Below, one piece after another: positions 30,463 through 39,622 of a DNA stretch of 64,000 nt. The notes beneath the pieces were generated by a model. The model saw only the letters and a program-made list of their open reading frames with translations. It searched no databases and had not been told where the DNA came from. The stretch is from Dehalococcoidia bacterium (lineage in GTDB: Bacteria > Chloroflexota > Dehalococcoidia > Lucifugimonadales > Lucifugimonadaceae). Location: assembly GCA_022824185.1 (NCBI GenBank), contig JAJEAU010000022.1:1-64000 (forward strand). The letters are read 5' to 3'. A program made the translations under genes and the position numbers. How positions within the stretch are numbered: position 1 is the first letter of the stretch; each line of letters begins with the position of its first letter.

Positions 30463-30696
30463 ATGGCGCGAAATCAAGCAAGACCTGACGTCAGATTAAC
30501 GCCCTCACGGCGTTTCTCAATCTTCGGATTCTTCGGCGACGTCTTTGGGGAACTCCGAAAAGTAACTTGGCCATCGCGAGAAGAGGCCACCAGATTATGG
30601 CTCCTCGTAATCGCTCTAGCCGCAGTCATGGGAGTTTTCCTAGGCTTCTTCGACTGGATCTTCGCACGCGTCTTTTCATTGCTTGCAGGGACGTAA
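30463..30696 (+). CDS. secE: Preprotein translocase subunit SecE
   Basis: 77 residues. It has the amphipathic helix and hinge ELRKVTWPSREEATR (about 30-44), followed by one transmembrane segment (LWLLVIALAAVMGVFLGFF, 45-63), which is the single-span form found outside Proteobacteria. It clamps SecY in the membrane. It lies between rpmG and nusG with three bases to the nusG start. Confidence 0.95.
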   Translation: MARNQARPDVRLTPSRRFSIFGFFGDVFGELRKVTWPSREEATRLWLLVIALAAVMGVFLGFFDWIFARVFSLLAGT

Positions 30697-30699
30697 ACC

Positions 30700-31278
30700 G
30701 TGACAACCGCCCAATCATCCGCCAGTGCAATCCCGAACACCGCTCGGTGGTACGTCGTACACACCTACTCCGGTCGTGAAGATCGCACTTGCCAAAACCT
30801 TAAACAACGCATCGTCACGATGGATTTCGAAGACCAGATCTTCGATGCAGTCGTGCCAAAACAGACCGTCGTCCAGATGACCGATGGCGAGACCAAGAAC
30901 GTCGAGAAGACAATGTACCCGGGTTACCTCCTGGTCAACATGGTCATGAACGACGATAGCTGGTACGTCGTCCGAAACACCCCGGGCGTCACCAACTTCA
31001 TCTCCGTCGAAGAAGGCGTCGAGGGCAGGGCAAAACCAACCCCGCTCACCGACGACGAAGCTCAACGCATGATCCAAGGCCCGTCCAGCGACAGCCCGCA
31101 GATCAACTTCGGTTTCGAGCGTGGCGACGTGGTCACGATCAAAGACGGACCGTTCTCAGAATTCAGCGGCACCGTCGACGAAGTACTCGGGCACCGCGGC
31201 ACACTGCGTGTCACCGTGTCCTTCTTCGGACAAGACACCCCAGTCGAACTACCCTTCCTCTCCGTTGAAAAAGCCTAG
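30700..31278 (+). CDS. nusG: Transcription elongation/antitermination factor NusG
   Basis: 192 residues. The NGN domain starts RWYVVHTYSGREDR near 16 and includes MYPGYLLVNMVMNDDSW near 70-86. The KOW domain is FERGDVVTIKDGPFSEFSGTVDE near 138-160. It binds RNA polymerase and links it to ribosomes or Rho. GTG start immediately after secE. Normal length for the family. Confidence 0.97.
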   Translation: MTTAQSSASAIPNTARWYVVHTYSGREDRTCQNLKQRIVTMDFEDQIFDAVVPKQTVVQMTDGETKNVEKTMYPGYLLVNMVMNDDSWYVVRNTPGVTNFISVEEGVEGRAKPTPLTDDEAQRMIQGPSSDSPQINFGFERGDVVTIKDGPFSEFSGTVDEVLGHRGTLRVTVSFFGQDTPVELPFLSVEKA

Positions 31279-31332
31279 AGCTGAACGACGGATTTCCGAA
31301 AACGACCATCTAGACAACAGAAGTAGATTCAC

Positions 31333-31758
31333 GTGGCAAGGAAAGTAATCGCAAAGGTAAACCTCCAACTGGCTGCCGCCGAGGCTACGCCAGCCCCGCC
31401 GGTCGGACCCGCACTTGGACAGCACGGCATCAACATACCGCTCTTCATCAAAGAGTTCAACGAGCGGTCGCAGTCCAACCGTGGGATGATCGTTCGAGCC
31501 GCTATCGACGTTTACGCCGACCGGTCCTTCTCGTTCGTCGTAAAGTCACCGCCCGCATCGGCTCTGCTGAAACAGGCGGCCGGCGTCGATGCCGGGTCTC
31601 AAACCCCAGGAACGATGGTCGCAGGCCAGGTTACGCGTGACCAACTCCGATCAATCGCTGAAACTAAGATCGAAGAATTGAACGCCAACGACATCGAAGC
31701 CGCGATGAATGTCATCGAAGGTACCGCCCGAAGCATGGGCATACTCGTTGCCGACTAA
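31333..31758 (+). CDS. rplK: Ribosomal protein L11
   Basis: 141 residues, standard length. The N-terminal [14 protein letters not shown] block (proline-rich, thiostrepton-site side) and C-terminal rRNA-binding domain with TARSMGI are present. GTG start. Order nusG-rplK-rplA is conserved across bacteria. Confidence 0.97.
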   Translation: MARKVIAKVNLQLAAAEATPAPPVGPALGQHGINIPLFIKEFNERSQSNRGMIVRAAIDVYADRSFSFVVKSPPASALLKQAAGVDAGSQTPGTMVAGQVTRDQLRSIAETKIEELNANDIEAAMNVIEGTARSMGILVAD

Positions 31759-31797
31759 TACCATCACGCCCACCACGATCTGAGAAGTAGATTCGCC

Positions 31798-32517
31798 ATG
31801 CCAAGTCAGAAACACAGCAAACGCTACAGGAAAGTCGTCAGCGACGTCCCGAGAGAACCAGTCGATGCCAATGCCGCGGTAAAGCTCAGTCGCGAAACGG
31901 CAACGGCCAAGTTCGACGAGAGCATCGAGATCCACATTTCGACCAACGCGGATCCCAGGCACGCCGATCAGCAACTACGCGAAGTGGTTGCGCTCCCGCA
32001 CTCGCTTGGCGACGTGGTCCGAGTTCTCGTCTTTGCCGAAGGCGAAGGCGCCCGCATCGCTTCTGAAGCCGGTGCCGACTATGTCGTCGACGATGAACTG
32101 CTAGACCGGATCCAAGGTGGTTGGACGGACTGGGAAGTTTCTCTCGCCACTCCCGATCAGATGCCCAAGGTAGGGCGGCTCGGACGTGTTCTCGGCCCAC
32201 GCGGCCTCATGCCGAACCCCCGAAACGACACTGTCGTCCAGCCAAACCAGCTCGAATCTGCAATCAACAATGCACGACAAGGTCGGCAGGAGCTCCGCAT
32301 GGATCGCCACGCCAACCTCCATGCACGGATCGGCCGAAAATCGTTCACCGACGAACAGTTGCTGAACAACCTCGCCGCCATCTACGAAACCGTATCGAGG
32401 TCAAAACCCGAAGGTGTCAAAGGCCAATTTGTCAAGGGAGCCACCCTCTGCAGCGCAATGGGACCCGGCATCAAGGTGAACCTTCCGAGCTTGGAGAGCC
32501 TGACCGTCTCCGACTGA
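31798..32517 (+). CDS. rplA: Ribosomal protein L1
   Basis: 239 residues. It begins with the usual basic segment QKHSKRYRK, then KFDESIEIHISTNADPRHADQQLR-type domain I sequence and the conserved VGRLGRVLGPRGLMPNPR near 122-139 with domain II around it. Binds 23S rRNA in the L1 stalk and represses its own operon in other bacteria. It lies 39 bases after rplK and is followed by a long leader before rplJ. Confidence 0.97.
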   Translation: MPSQKHSKRYRKVVSDVPREPVDANAAVKLSRETATAKFDESIEIHISTNADPRHADQQLREVVALPHSLGDVVRVLVFAEGEGARIASEAGADYVVDDELLDRIQGGWTDWEVSLATPDQMPKVGRLGRVLGPRGLMPNPRNDTVVQPNQLESAINNARQGRQELRMDRHANLHARIGRKSFTDEQLLNNLAAIYETVSRSKPEGVKGQFVKGATLCSAMGPGIKVNLPSLESLTVSD

Positions 32518-32602
32518 AATCCAATTTAGAATCGAAGACGCTCGTTGATCTGAATCCAACGGAGAAACTCAACGCCCTAACCCGACGAAACACGATTACA
32601 TC

Positions 32603-32693
32603 CCCGGCTGCAGACAGCGGGTGCTCTTTCCCAGAGACCAATGACAGTTGATGTCGCCCGCCGAGGCTGATGCGAATTGCGGCAAATGCCGCA
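32603..32693 (+). promoter_or_regulatory. Ribosomal protein L10 leader (rplJL autoregulation)
   Basis: The 327-base gap between rplA and rplJ has no gene. It contains the features of an L10 leader: CGGCTGCAGACAGCGGGTGC (32605-32624) and, further on, CCCGCCGAGGCTGATG (32657-32672), which bring the kink-turn-like L10-L12 binding site together, followed by a hairpin TGCGGC/GCCGCA (32678-32693). Excess L10(L12)4 complex would bind it and lower rplJL expression. Boundaries are approximate. Confidence 0.75.
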
Positions 32694-32844
32694 GAACATG
32701 TCCCTCACCGCCTCGCGGCTACCTGCGCCGGAACCACAGCAGCAAGCCCGAGGTGTTTTGATTCCCGGCTCCCTTCGATACGACGGGCGAAAGAGCGAAA
32801 ACACCGCAGATGCCAGAGGCTATACCGAACAGGAGACATCCCAA

Positions 32845-33381
32845 ATGCCATCGCAACGCAACGAGAAAATGCTCGACGACATCCTCGAGCGCATACGTGA
32901 CAAACCCCTAATCGTCACCGCTAAACACTCCAACGTCAATGCTTCCCAGATGGACGAACTCCGTCGAAGTGTCACGAACGGAGGCGGCAAGATCTTCGTA
33001 GCCAAAAACAACATCGTCAAAATCGCCGCTGACGAACTGGGAATCAAAGGCATCGGCGATATCATCGACGGCCCCACCGCCTACATCGTTGCCGACGACG
33101 ACATCGCTGGGATGATGAAGGCGTTGAACGCATCTATCAAGGATCAGAACATCAACGTCGAAATCTTGGGCGGCGTCCTCGACAAAGAGCTCATAAACTC
33201 CGATCGCGTCAAGCAGATCGCAGACCTGCCGAACCGGGACCAACTCATCGGCATGCTCGCATCTGCGATGAACGGTCCGCTCAACAACTTCGCTCGCGTG
33301 CTCAATGCACCAGTGCAGAACCTAGCCAGTGCCCTCGAACAGATCGCCGAACAACGACGATCAGCAGAAGAAGCCGCGTAA
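32845..33381 (+). CDS. rplJ: Ribosomal protein L10
   Basis: 178 residues from ATG 32845 with AGGAG nine bases upstream. An upstream in-frame ATG (32677) lies in the leader and is rejected. The N-terminal rRNA-binding domain includes VTAKHSNVNASQMDELRRSV and FVAKNNIVKIA; the C-terminal helix (NFARVLNAPVQNLASALEQIAEQ) anchors the L12 dimers. The opening NEKMLDDILERIRDKP is less typical than usual. rplL follows after 55 bases. Confidence 0.95.
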   Translation: MPSQRNEKMLDDILERIRDKPLIVTAKHSNVNASQMDELRRSVTNGGGKIFVAKNNIVKIAADELGIKGIGDIIDGPTAYIVADDDIAGMMKALNASIKDQNINVEILGGVLDKELINSDRVKQIADLPNRDQLIGMLASAMNGPLNNFARVLNAPVQNLASALEQIAEQRRSAEEAA

Positions 33382-33436
33382 TCAACCTAAGTACAACCCC
33401 AAACAAAAGCCAAAGTAACTCCGAAGGAGGAGAAAA

Positions 33437-33820
33437 ATGACCCTCACCAAAGAACAATTCATCGACGAAATCAAGTCGATGTCCGTTCTCGACCTCGCCG
33501 ACGTCGTGAAGGCGATCGAGGAAGAGTTCGGCGTGTCTGCCGCCCCGATGCCGGTAGCCATGGCTCCTGGCGCCGTCGCCGTTGCCGAAGCCGCGGCCGA
33601 GGAAGAGCAGACCGAATTTGATGTCAGGATTACCGACATCGGCGCCAAGAAGATCAACGTGATCAAGGCCGTCCGAGAGGTCACTCCGCTCGGGTTGAAA
33701 GAAGCCAAAGACCTCGTCGAGTCCGCACCTGCCCTCGTCCTCGAGCAGATCTCCAAGGAATCTGCCGACGAAGCCAAGAGCAAGCTCGAAGAGGCCGGCG
33801 CTACCGTCGAACTCGTCTAA
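33437..33820 (+). CDS. rplL: Ribosomal protein L7/L12
   Basis: 127 residues. N-terminal dimerisation helix region ([27 protein letters not shown]), an Ala/Gly/Glu-rich hinge near 38-55, and the C-terminal factor-binding domain with [28 protein letters not shown] lies close upstream, a strong ribosome site suiting its multi-copy need. Not followed by rpoB. Confidence 0.97.
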   Translation: MTLTKEQFIDEIKSMSVLDLADVVKAIEEEFGVSAAPMPVAMAPGAVAVAEAAAEEEQTEFDVRITDIGAKKINVIKAVREVTPLGLKEAKDLVESAPALVLEQISKESADEAKSKLEEAGATVELV

Positions 33821-33833
33821 CAGCGCTTCGATC

Positions 33834-33897
33834 GCGGCGGTTCGCCTAATTTCCGCCGCAACCTGTCCATCTGCCCGTAACCTGTAACTACGGGCAG
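33834..33897 (+). terminator. Paired hairpins after rplL
   Basis: Two perfect stems in tandem: GCGGCGG/CCGCCGC (33834-33840 with 33853-33859) and CTGCCCGTA/TACGGGCAG (33871-33879 with 33889-33897). No T-run follows, so they may end the transcript by another mechanism or protect the 3' end of the ribosomal mRNA. Confidence 0.45.
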
Positions 33898-33958
33898 ACG
33901 GATCAACGTCGTGACATCGACTGATTCGCGCACACCTCGAGAAACCGAGCGCTAGACC

Positions 33959-34240
33959 ATGACAACCTCCAAATCAAGCCCCCGCAAAGGGACCAAAGCA
34001 AAAAAGACGACACGCAAAGCCGAACAGCCGGTCGTGGAAGAAGAAGAGCTCAGCCAGTGTCAACTTGAAGGATCGAACTGTCATTGGCGGATCGAGTCGC
34101 CCAACGGCCCTGAATCAACTGGCGTCTGCAAGAAGTGCGGCGCTCGACGACAGTTCAAGAACTCGTTCGAATACTCCTCCTGGTACGGAGCCAAAGCCGC
34201 TGGCGGTCGCGGCAGGGGACGCCCCCGAAAAACATCGTAG
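33959..34240 (+). CDS. Small His-Trp zinc-ribbon protein of unknown function
   Basis: 93 residues. A Lys/Thr-rich N-terminal tail and an acidic patch (EEEEL) precede a compact metal-site pattern: C..(6)..CHWRIE, then PNGPESTGVCKKCGARRQFKNS, ending in a Gly/Arg tail (GGRGRGRPRK). One CxxC plus upstream Cys/His could bind one zinc. I recall similar 'HW...PNGP.S.GVC..CG' proteins as frequent, uncharacterised ORFs in Chloroflexota. The basic AT-hook-like end suggests nucleic-acid contact. It occupies the place where rpoB would be expected after rplL. Confidence 0.75.
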   Translation: MTTSKSSPRKGTKAKKTTRKAEQPVVEEEELSQCQLEGSNCHWRIESPNGPESTGVCKKCGARRQFKNSFEYSSWYGAKAAGGRGRGRPRKTS

Positions 34241-34330
34241 ACGTTCAGTCCGCTCTTCATACCCGCCACCTCTCTAGGTTTCTACTTTCGCGGGAATGGC
34301 AAAGTCTGCCGAAAGGCGATGTGAATTTCG

Positions 34331-35377
34331 TTATTCGGACTTCGCTCGTCCCAGTTCTCTCAGCATGATCGGCCAGGCGTCATCGGCATAAAACCTGTGG
34401 CCCCCATTACCCTCGACCAAATGGCAACGGTCGGAGGCTCCAGCCGCAGCGTAGATCGCCTTCAAGTCCATGAACGCTCTTCTCGTCGCCTCGACCGGGA
34501 AAATCGGATCCTCGATGCCGCACACAAGAACCACGGGTCGCGGTGCGAAAAGGCCCATGACATCTGCCATCTCAGCGTATTTGAGCAACCCGGGCACGTA
34601 GTTGTCGGCACAGTGGTAAATCGACATTACCGAATCTCTGAAGGTGCAGAAATAGCACGATGGCATCGCAAACGTGATGCGCGGCAATAATGCGGCGGCA
34701 AAAACGCTTATCGTGCCTCCGCCCGAGTTGCCCATGATCCCGATGCGTGTCCAATCGACATCGTTTCGAAGTTCCAGATAGTCGAGACCGCGTTCGACAT
34801 CGAAGACGCGTTCCCCGATCAACGTTCTTCCTAGCATCAATGAATGCATCGCCGCGTCATGGCAACCGTGCGTCGACGTATGCTCCTGCGTCAGTTCCCT
34901 TCGCTCGCCGAATGACCTTTGCTCGATGCACAGCGCACCGATCCCTCGTTCCATGCACTGCAACCCGAAGTCTCGATCTCCTTGCACTTCCATCGGGACG
35001 CTGTTGTCGTCGCGTTCGACCGCGATCGAATGGTGGGCACCAGTAGTGTGGCCCTGGACACAGATGAAGAATGGATACGGAGCTTCCGCATGGCTCGGCA
35101 GGCATAGAAACGCGACTACATCGGAGGCTGTTTCGCTTTGGGAAACGACCTTCTCGATAGTGCCGTGAGGATGGTCACGCTTCCAAAGCGTGCGAGGGTT
35201 CAGATCGACCTTCGCACCCGAGGGGTACCCAAGTAGCGAACGAAGTTTGGGCCGGAGTTTTGCCTGCCACTCATAGACATCTCCACCGTCGTACGCGAGA
35301 GCAGGTTCAACAGAATCCATCAGTTGCCGATGGTTCAGCGACGGTGATAGGGAGGGTTCCGCAAAAGAGTCATCCAT
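34331..35377 (-). CDS. Alpha/beta hydrolase, acetyl-xylan-esterase/dienelactone-hydrolase-like
   Basis: About 348 residues. The nucleophile elbow is GNSGGG near 210; the acid is probably in GIEDPIFPVEA and the His in GNGGHRFYADD near the end, giving a full Ser-Asp-His triad. The region QGHTTGAHHS supplies the oxyanion side. No signal peptide, so intracellular. The substrate is unknown, perhaps a sugar or carboxylic ester. Start is uncertain: ATG 35377 has GGAAG eight bases upstream; ATG 35392 and TTG 35419 are alternatives. It is the last gene of a minus-strand set with amidase and GNAT genes. Confidence 0.8.
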   Translation of the reverse strand: MDDSFAEPSLSPSLNHRQLMDSVEPALAYDGGDVYEWQAKLRPKLRSLLGYPSGAKVDLNPRTLWKRDHPHGTIEKVVSQSETASDVVAFLCLPSHAEAPYPFFICVQGHTTGAHHSIAVERDDNSVPMEVQGDRDFGLQCMERGIGALCIEQRSFGERRELTQEHTSTHGCHDAAMHSLMLGRTLIGERVFDVERGLDYLELRNDVDWTRIGIMGNSGGGTISVFAAALLPRITFAMPSCYFCTFRDSVMSIYHCADNYVPGLLKYAEMADVMGLFAPRPVVLVCGIEDPIFPVEATRRAFMDLKAIYAAAGASDRCHLVEGNGGHRFYADDAWPIMLRELGRAKSE

Positions 35378-35424
35378 CGTTTTTTCTTCCATTGGGTATA
35401 TGTCGGGATCAATTGCCAAAATCG

Positions 35425-36402
35425 CTATTCGGCCACCATGGAAATAGCGGCCACTTCGCGATCGCCGACCGTGAATCCTCCGTTTCCAGGACCCGTCCGA
35501 AAACCAAGCCTCTCGAAATATCCACGTTTCTCGTCGTCCTCTGCACTGAGTTTAGCCATGAAACGCTGTGAATCGTGCCGCGTTCCCCATTCGATGGCAG
35601 TCTCGATCAGTTCACAGTAAGAGTTCAAGAACCGTTGGTGGGTGAAACCGTCTACGTGGCAGATGTTGCGATCGTCCACGACCGCGGTAGCGATCCCGAC
35701 CTGCCGACCATCCTTCGTCTTGGCCGCGAACCATGTTGCTCCGTCGCGCTTCACCAAATGGCCATACCTTCGGTATAAACCCATGCACGAGTTCTGATTC
35801 GCGTAGCTCGTGGAGATCATTCGGGTAGGCACATTGGCATCGAGGATCTGCCAGTCGTGAGGAGCCAAGAGTAGAGGGATCATCGGCACCCTGAGCGATG
35901 CATCGCCAGGCGTGATTTGCACCTCGGCACGTTGGCTGAACCGTTCTGCTAGATACTGTCCGGGCGAGTCACCGTTCGTCAAGTTGACCCAAACGGTCGA
36001 ACCATCGATCCTCCGCCAGCCGAGCCGATGATAGATGCGCGCAGCATCCGGATTCTCAGTTCCGAGGAACACAGCCTCGCCGCCATCACCAACGAACTCA
36101 TCCAGAGCTTCCTCGCACAGTCGACCCGCTATCCCCCGGCCTCGAGACTCAGGACGCGTGGCTACCTCGCCAATGCCAGCGAGTCGAGGATCAGCGACGG
36201 GCGTCATCATCCCGCAGGTCCCTGCGAGGGTAGCGCCGTCCCGTTCAGCCCAAACTACATGCCGATTGTGCTCAGTCTCTTCACCGAGGAATACGCTAAG
36301 GGGAATATCGGGTTCTTCGGGGCCGAAGACATTCCCCCAGAACGCGAAAAGCTCCTCGGCGAGTTCTTCGGGCACTGGGGTTTCGTGGCGAAACGTTGCC
36401 AT
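35425..36402 (-). CDS. GNAT-family N-acetyltransferase, two-domain
   Basis: 325 residues. The acetyl-CoA motif RPESRGRGIAGRLCEEALDEF is near 84-104, followed by the typical NPDAARIYHRLGWRRI. The second half (about 150-325) shows a weaker GNAT-like ending (RFMAKLSAEDDEKRGYFERLGFR), so this may be a tandem GNAT. Acceptor unknown. Its ATG directly follows the amidase stop (TGAATG), so the two are translationally coupled and could act on the same amine or amide compound. Confidence 0.82.
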   Translation of the reverse strand: MATFRHETPVPEELAEELFAFWGNVFGPEEPDIPLSVFLGEETEHNRHVVWAERDGATLAGTCGMMTPVADPRLAGIGEVATRPESRGRGIAGRLCEEALDEFVGDGGEAVFLGTENPDAARIYHRLGWRRIDGSTVWVNLTNGDSPGQYLAERFSQRAEVQITPGDASLRVPMIPLLLAPHDWQILDANVPTRMISTSYANQNSCMGLYRRYGHLVKRDGATWFAAKTKDGRQVGIATAVVDDRNICHVDGFTHQRFLNSYCELIETAIEWGTRHDSQRFMAKLSAEDDEKRGYFERLGFRTGPGNGGFTVGDREVAAISMVAE

Positions 36403-37836
36403 TCACGACACCATTGGCCGATGGTGCGCCCAAGGTCGAGCCTTTTCGAATGCAGCCGATGCAGCTAGTACCGTCTCCTCGTCCCCTGGTTTGCCTACGA
36501 TATGGAGTCCAATCGGCATCCCGTCCGAATCGAATCCGCACGGTACGCTCGCAGCCGTAAACCCGATCGTGTTGATCGGATGAGTATGCGGCAGGAAACC
36601 CCACCAAGGTATCGCCGTCGGAGGTTCGCCCCCAATTTCTTCCGGATACTGTTCGTTCGGAAACGCGGTGACTGCCATCGTGGGCGAGAGCAGTAGATCG
36701 AACTTGTCGAACTGGTCTCGGAACTGGTGGATCATCTGATCGCGGTCGCCGAGGGCACGCAAAACGTCGGTCGTCGTCAACTTGGCGCCAAAGTCAAGGC
36801 CGTATCGCAGATACCAGGAAAGATCGTCTTCGTGATCCTCGAGGAGATGGCCGCTGGCCGCGACGGCGTTGGCTCCTGACAAAACGTACCAAGTGTGGAA
36901 GGGATCGTCGAGCACGATGTCGGATTCGTCGACTGAGCATCCTAGCTCTTCGAATACCTTCGCACCCGCCTCGGCAGAAATCGCCACGTCGGGATCGACG
37001 GCGGCGTACCCAAATCCGAGGCTCCATCCCAGCTTGAGGCCGCTAATGTCACGTCCCACGGCGCCGATGAAATTAGGGACCGGGTCGCGCATGGAGCCGA
37101 CATCGCGGGGATCGTATCCGGCCATGACCTGCAGCATCAGCGCACTGTCGGCAACGGTACGTGTGAGAGGTCCCTGCTGGCTAGTGAGGTTAACCACAGG
37201 GGGAGCGTCGACACCGGTGTAACTCGAGACGCGTCCCTGAGTTGGTTTGATGCCGAAGATGCCATTGAAACTCGCCGGGATGCGAATCGAACCACCACCG
37301 TCACCTCCCGTCGCAAGCGCGGCCAGCCCAGCAGCGATCGATGATCCCGCACCACCACTCGATCCGCCGGCGGTACGCTCGGGATTCCAAGGATTCCATG
37401 CAGACTTGCCGACACGGTTCTCGCTGGCACCGAGATGGCCGAACTCGGGGGTGTTTGTCTTTCCGAGCATCACCGCGCCAGCGTCAAGAACAGACTGTAC
37501 GCAAGCGGCGTTGGCATCGGGAATCCTGTCTTTGTATGCCAGAGAACCGCCAGTCGTCCTCACGCCCTTGGTCATCTGGAGATCTTTGATCGACACAGGC
37601 AGTCCATGCAGAGGGCCGAGGGATTCGCCTTTCGCGGTCGCTTCGTCCGCCTTCGCTGCGTGTTCCAACGCGATGTCATCGGTGACTGTGATGAAGGCGT
37701 TCAGTTGAGGATCGAGCGCTTCGATGCGGGACAAGTAGAGTTCGGTCAACTCTCTTGACGAGATCTGTTTATCGGCAATCAAGTCGCGCAGTTCTGTGGC
37801 GGGCGCAAACGCAAATTCGGTGTCTAGGTTCGGCAT
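36403..37836 (-). CDS. Amidase-signature enzyme
   Basis: 477 residues. The Ser-cisSer-Lys machinery is visible: Lys in GLPVSIKDLQ (near 84), cis-Ser in TAGGSSGGAGSS (near 158) and nucleophile Ser in GGDGGGSIRIPAS (near 182). It is related to GatA but has no gatB/gatC beside it, so a free-standing amide hydrolase is more likely than tRNA amidation. GGAG lies eight bases before the ATG. First gene of a three-gene minus-strand set with GNAT and hydrolase. Confidence 0.93.
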   Translation of the reverse strand: MPNLDTEFAFAPATELRDLIADKQISSRELTELYLSRIEALDPQLNAFITVTDDIALEHAAKADEATAKGESLGPLHGLPVSIKDLQMTKGVRTTGGSLAYKDRIPDANAACVQSVLDAGAVMLGKTNTPEFGHLGASENRVGKSAWNPWNPERTAGGSSGGAGSSIAAGLAALATGGDGGGSIRIPASFNGIFGIKPTQGRVSSYTGVDAPPVVNLTSQQGPLTRTVADSALMLQVMAGYDPRDVGSMRDPVPNFIGAVGRDISGLKLGWSLGFGYAAVDPDVAISAEAGAKVFEELGCSVDESDIVLDDPFHTWYVLSGANAVAASGHLLEDHEDDLSWYLRYGLDFGAKLTTTDVLRALGDRDQMIHQFRDQFDKFDLLLSPTMAVTAFPNEQYPEEIGGEPPTAIPWWGFLPHTHPINTIGFTAASVPCGFDSDGMPIGLHIVGKPGDEETVLAASAAFEKARPWAHHRPMVS

Positions 37837-38037
37837 GTTCTACTCCGGAACAAGGTCTTTTTTCGTTAATGTGAATCTACACCTTTGACCGCACCGAATC
37901 AGATCTGCAACCTTACGGAATGAACCCCGAAATAATGAACAGAACGGCCCGTACTCAACCGATCCCATGATCACTCGATATAACTCCCTTCCGTCAAACC
38001 GTGCTGACGACCACCTCGACGAAATTACGATTGCCGC

Positions 38038-38619
38038 ATGGAGCCGCTCCTACCCAAACAACTAACCATGATCACGTCCTACACGTCCGTGCTCAACCTC
38101 CCTGACGTGCCCGTGCCTAGTGAATACACGTTGCGCGGCTATCTTCCCGGAGATGAAATTAGCTGGGCCGAAACGCTTCAAATCTGCGGGTTCGAAAGTT
38201 GGAACGATGCTAAGGTGCTCAACTACTTGACCGACACAGATCGACGCAAAGGTTCGCGAGTGGTGGAGTACGAGGGAAACGTAGTGGCGGCCACGTTCGC
38301 GAGCAGGAGAAGGGACACGACGACCGATGCCGCAAACCCCACCGCTCAACTTGAGGGCGTCTTGGATTTCGTCGTCACCCGTCCCGACCATGGCGGCAAC
38401 GGTCTCGGAAAAGCGATCTGCACCGAAGTCGCCAGATCGCTCGTCAATCAAGGTTGCCAAACAATCTCGTTACGTACCGACGATTGGCGGCTACCAGCGA
38501 TCCACGTCTATCTCTCCCTAGGCTTCAAACCCGTCATGAACAGATCCGACATGCCCACACGCTGGGCATCTATCCTCAAAAAACTCAAGGAGAACGGACG
38601 TGACCACACCACCACTTAG
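38038..38619 (+). CDS. GNAT-family N-acetyltransferase
   Basis: 193 residues. The acetyl-CoA loop is RPDHGGNGLGKAICTEVA near 115-132; a later AIHVYLSLGFKPVM matches the GNAT C-terminal strand. Acceptor unknown. ATG 38038 or ATG 38068 could start it; no strong ribosome site decides. It is divergent from the amidase operon with 201 bases between them, and its 3' end overlaps the next gene by 20 bases. Confidence 0.85.
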   Translation: MEPLLPKQLTMITSYTSVLNLPDVPVPSEYTLRGYLPGDEISWAETLQICGFESWNDAKVLNYLTDTDRRKGSRVVEYEGNVVAATFASRRRDTTTDAANPTAQLEGVLDFVVTRPDHGGNGLGKAICTEVARSLVNQGCQTISLRTDDWRLPAIHVYLSLGFKPVMNRSDMPTRWASILKKLKENGRDHTTT

Positions 38620-39622
38620 GCTCGGATTGGCTGGCTTGGGCCATGGCGACACACTGCTGCAGGCCAACAACCCGGAGCACGAACTGCCGATCCGGGTGAC
38701 GGCACTCTGTGACGTCAACGAGGCGCGCCTCGCCGACGCGTCCAAGACGCACGGCATTGACGCAGTCACCACCGATTTCGACGAACTCGCAACGCGAGAC
38801 GACATCGACATCATCGGCATCTACACGCCAGGCCCCCTCCACGCGCGTCAAATCCTCACCGCTCTGGAAAACGGCAAACACGTGATGGTGACGAAATCGA
38901 TGGTCTACACCATGGCAGAGGCCGAAAGCGTCGTCGAAGCAGTAGATCGAACAGGGCTCGTATTGCTCGTCACGCAGTCGATGCGAGGCAGGTTGGATTT
39001 CATCGACGCAAAACGAGCTTGCGACGCAGGGGAAATCGGTGACCTGTTCATGGCGGAGGCGCACTACGTTCACGACCTGCGTCCCGTGTACAAACGGACG
39101 CCGTGGCGGATCGAGATGCCGCAAGACCTGATCCTAGGTGGTGCATGCCATCCGTTCGATCTGCTGCGATGGTTTATGGGAGATATCGACGAGGTGCACT
39201 GCGTCGGTTTACGAAGCGGCGTTGCGCCGGAATATCCCCAAGAAGACTGCTTCTTCATCAACATGAAGTTCTCCAGCGGCAAGATTGGACGCGTTGCCAA
39301 CCTGTTGGGAATGGTGCATCCCGCCGGCGAGAAGATGAACAGTCTGACGGTTTACGGCACCAAGGGAACGATACGTGACAATGTGAAGACGCTTGACGCG
39401 GATGATGCGTTGCCGGAGCGAGAGTACCACACTCATCTCCCGCCGCATGGTGGCCACCAAGGCGAGATGGTGATCATGATGCAGCACATGGCCGACTGCG
39501 TCCTTAACGGCACAAAACCGTGGGTAGGAGCACGAGACGGCGCTAAAGTCGTGTCGACCGGCCTCGCATGTTGGCGATCGTTACGCAGCGGCAGGCCCGT
39601 CAAGGTGCGGAACGACTTCTAA
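38600..39622 (+). CDS. Gfo/Idh/MocA family oxidoreductase
   Basis: 340 residues. The Rossmann domain opens LRLGLAGLGHGD, and the usual EKP of the active site is replaced by TKS (HVMVTKSMVYT near 94). The C-terminal domain has GGACHPFDLLRWFMGD, the catalytic-His block. NAD(P)-dependent dehydrogenases of this family act mostly on sugars and inositols; the substrate is not predictable here. GTG start with AAGGAG upstream inside the preceding GNAT gene. Convergent with the phosphodiesterase gene, overlapping it by 4 bases. Confidence 0.92.
   Translation: MTTPPLRLGLAGLGHGDTLLQANNPEHELPIRVTALCDVNEARLADASKTHGIDAVTTDFDELATRDDIDIIGIYTPGPLHARQILTALENGKHVMVTKSMVYTMAEAESVVEAVDRTGLVLLVTQSMRGRLDFIDAKRACDAGEIGDLFMAEAHYVHDLRPVYKRTPWRIEMPQDLILGGACHPFDLLRWFMGDIDEVHCVGLRSGVAPEYPQEDCFFINMKFSSGKIGRVANLLGMVHPAGEKMNSLTVYGTKGTIRDNVKTLDADDALPEREYHTHLPPHGGHQGEMVIMMQHMADCVLNGTKPWVGARDGAKVVSTGLACWRSLRSGRPVKVRNDF

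Noticed and set aside
32677-32844. 56-residue N-terminal extension of L10
   Set aside because: This is the structured leader; AGGAG and ATG 32845 give the standard protein.
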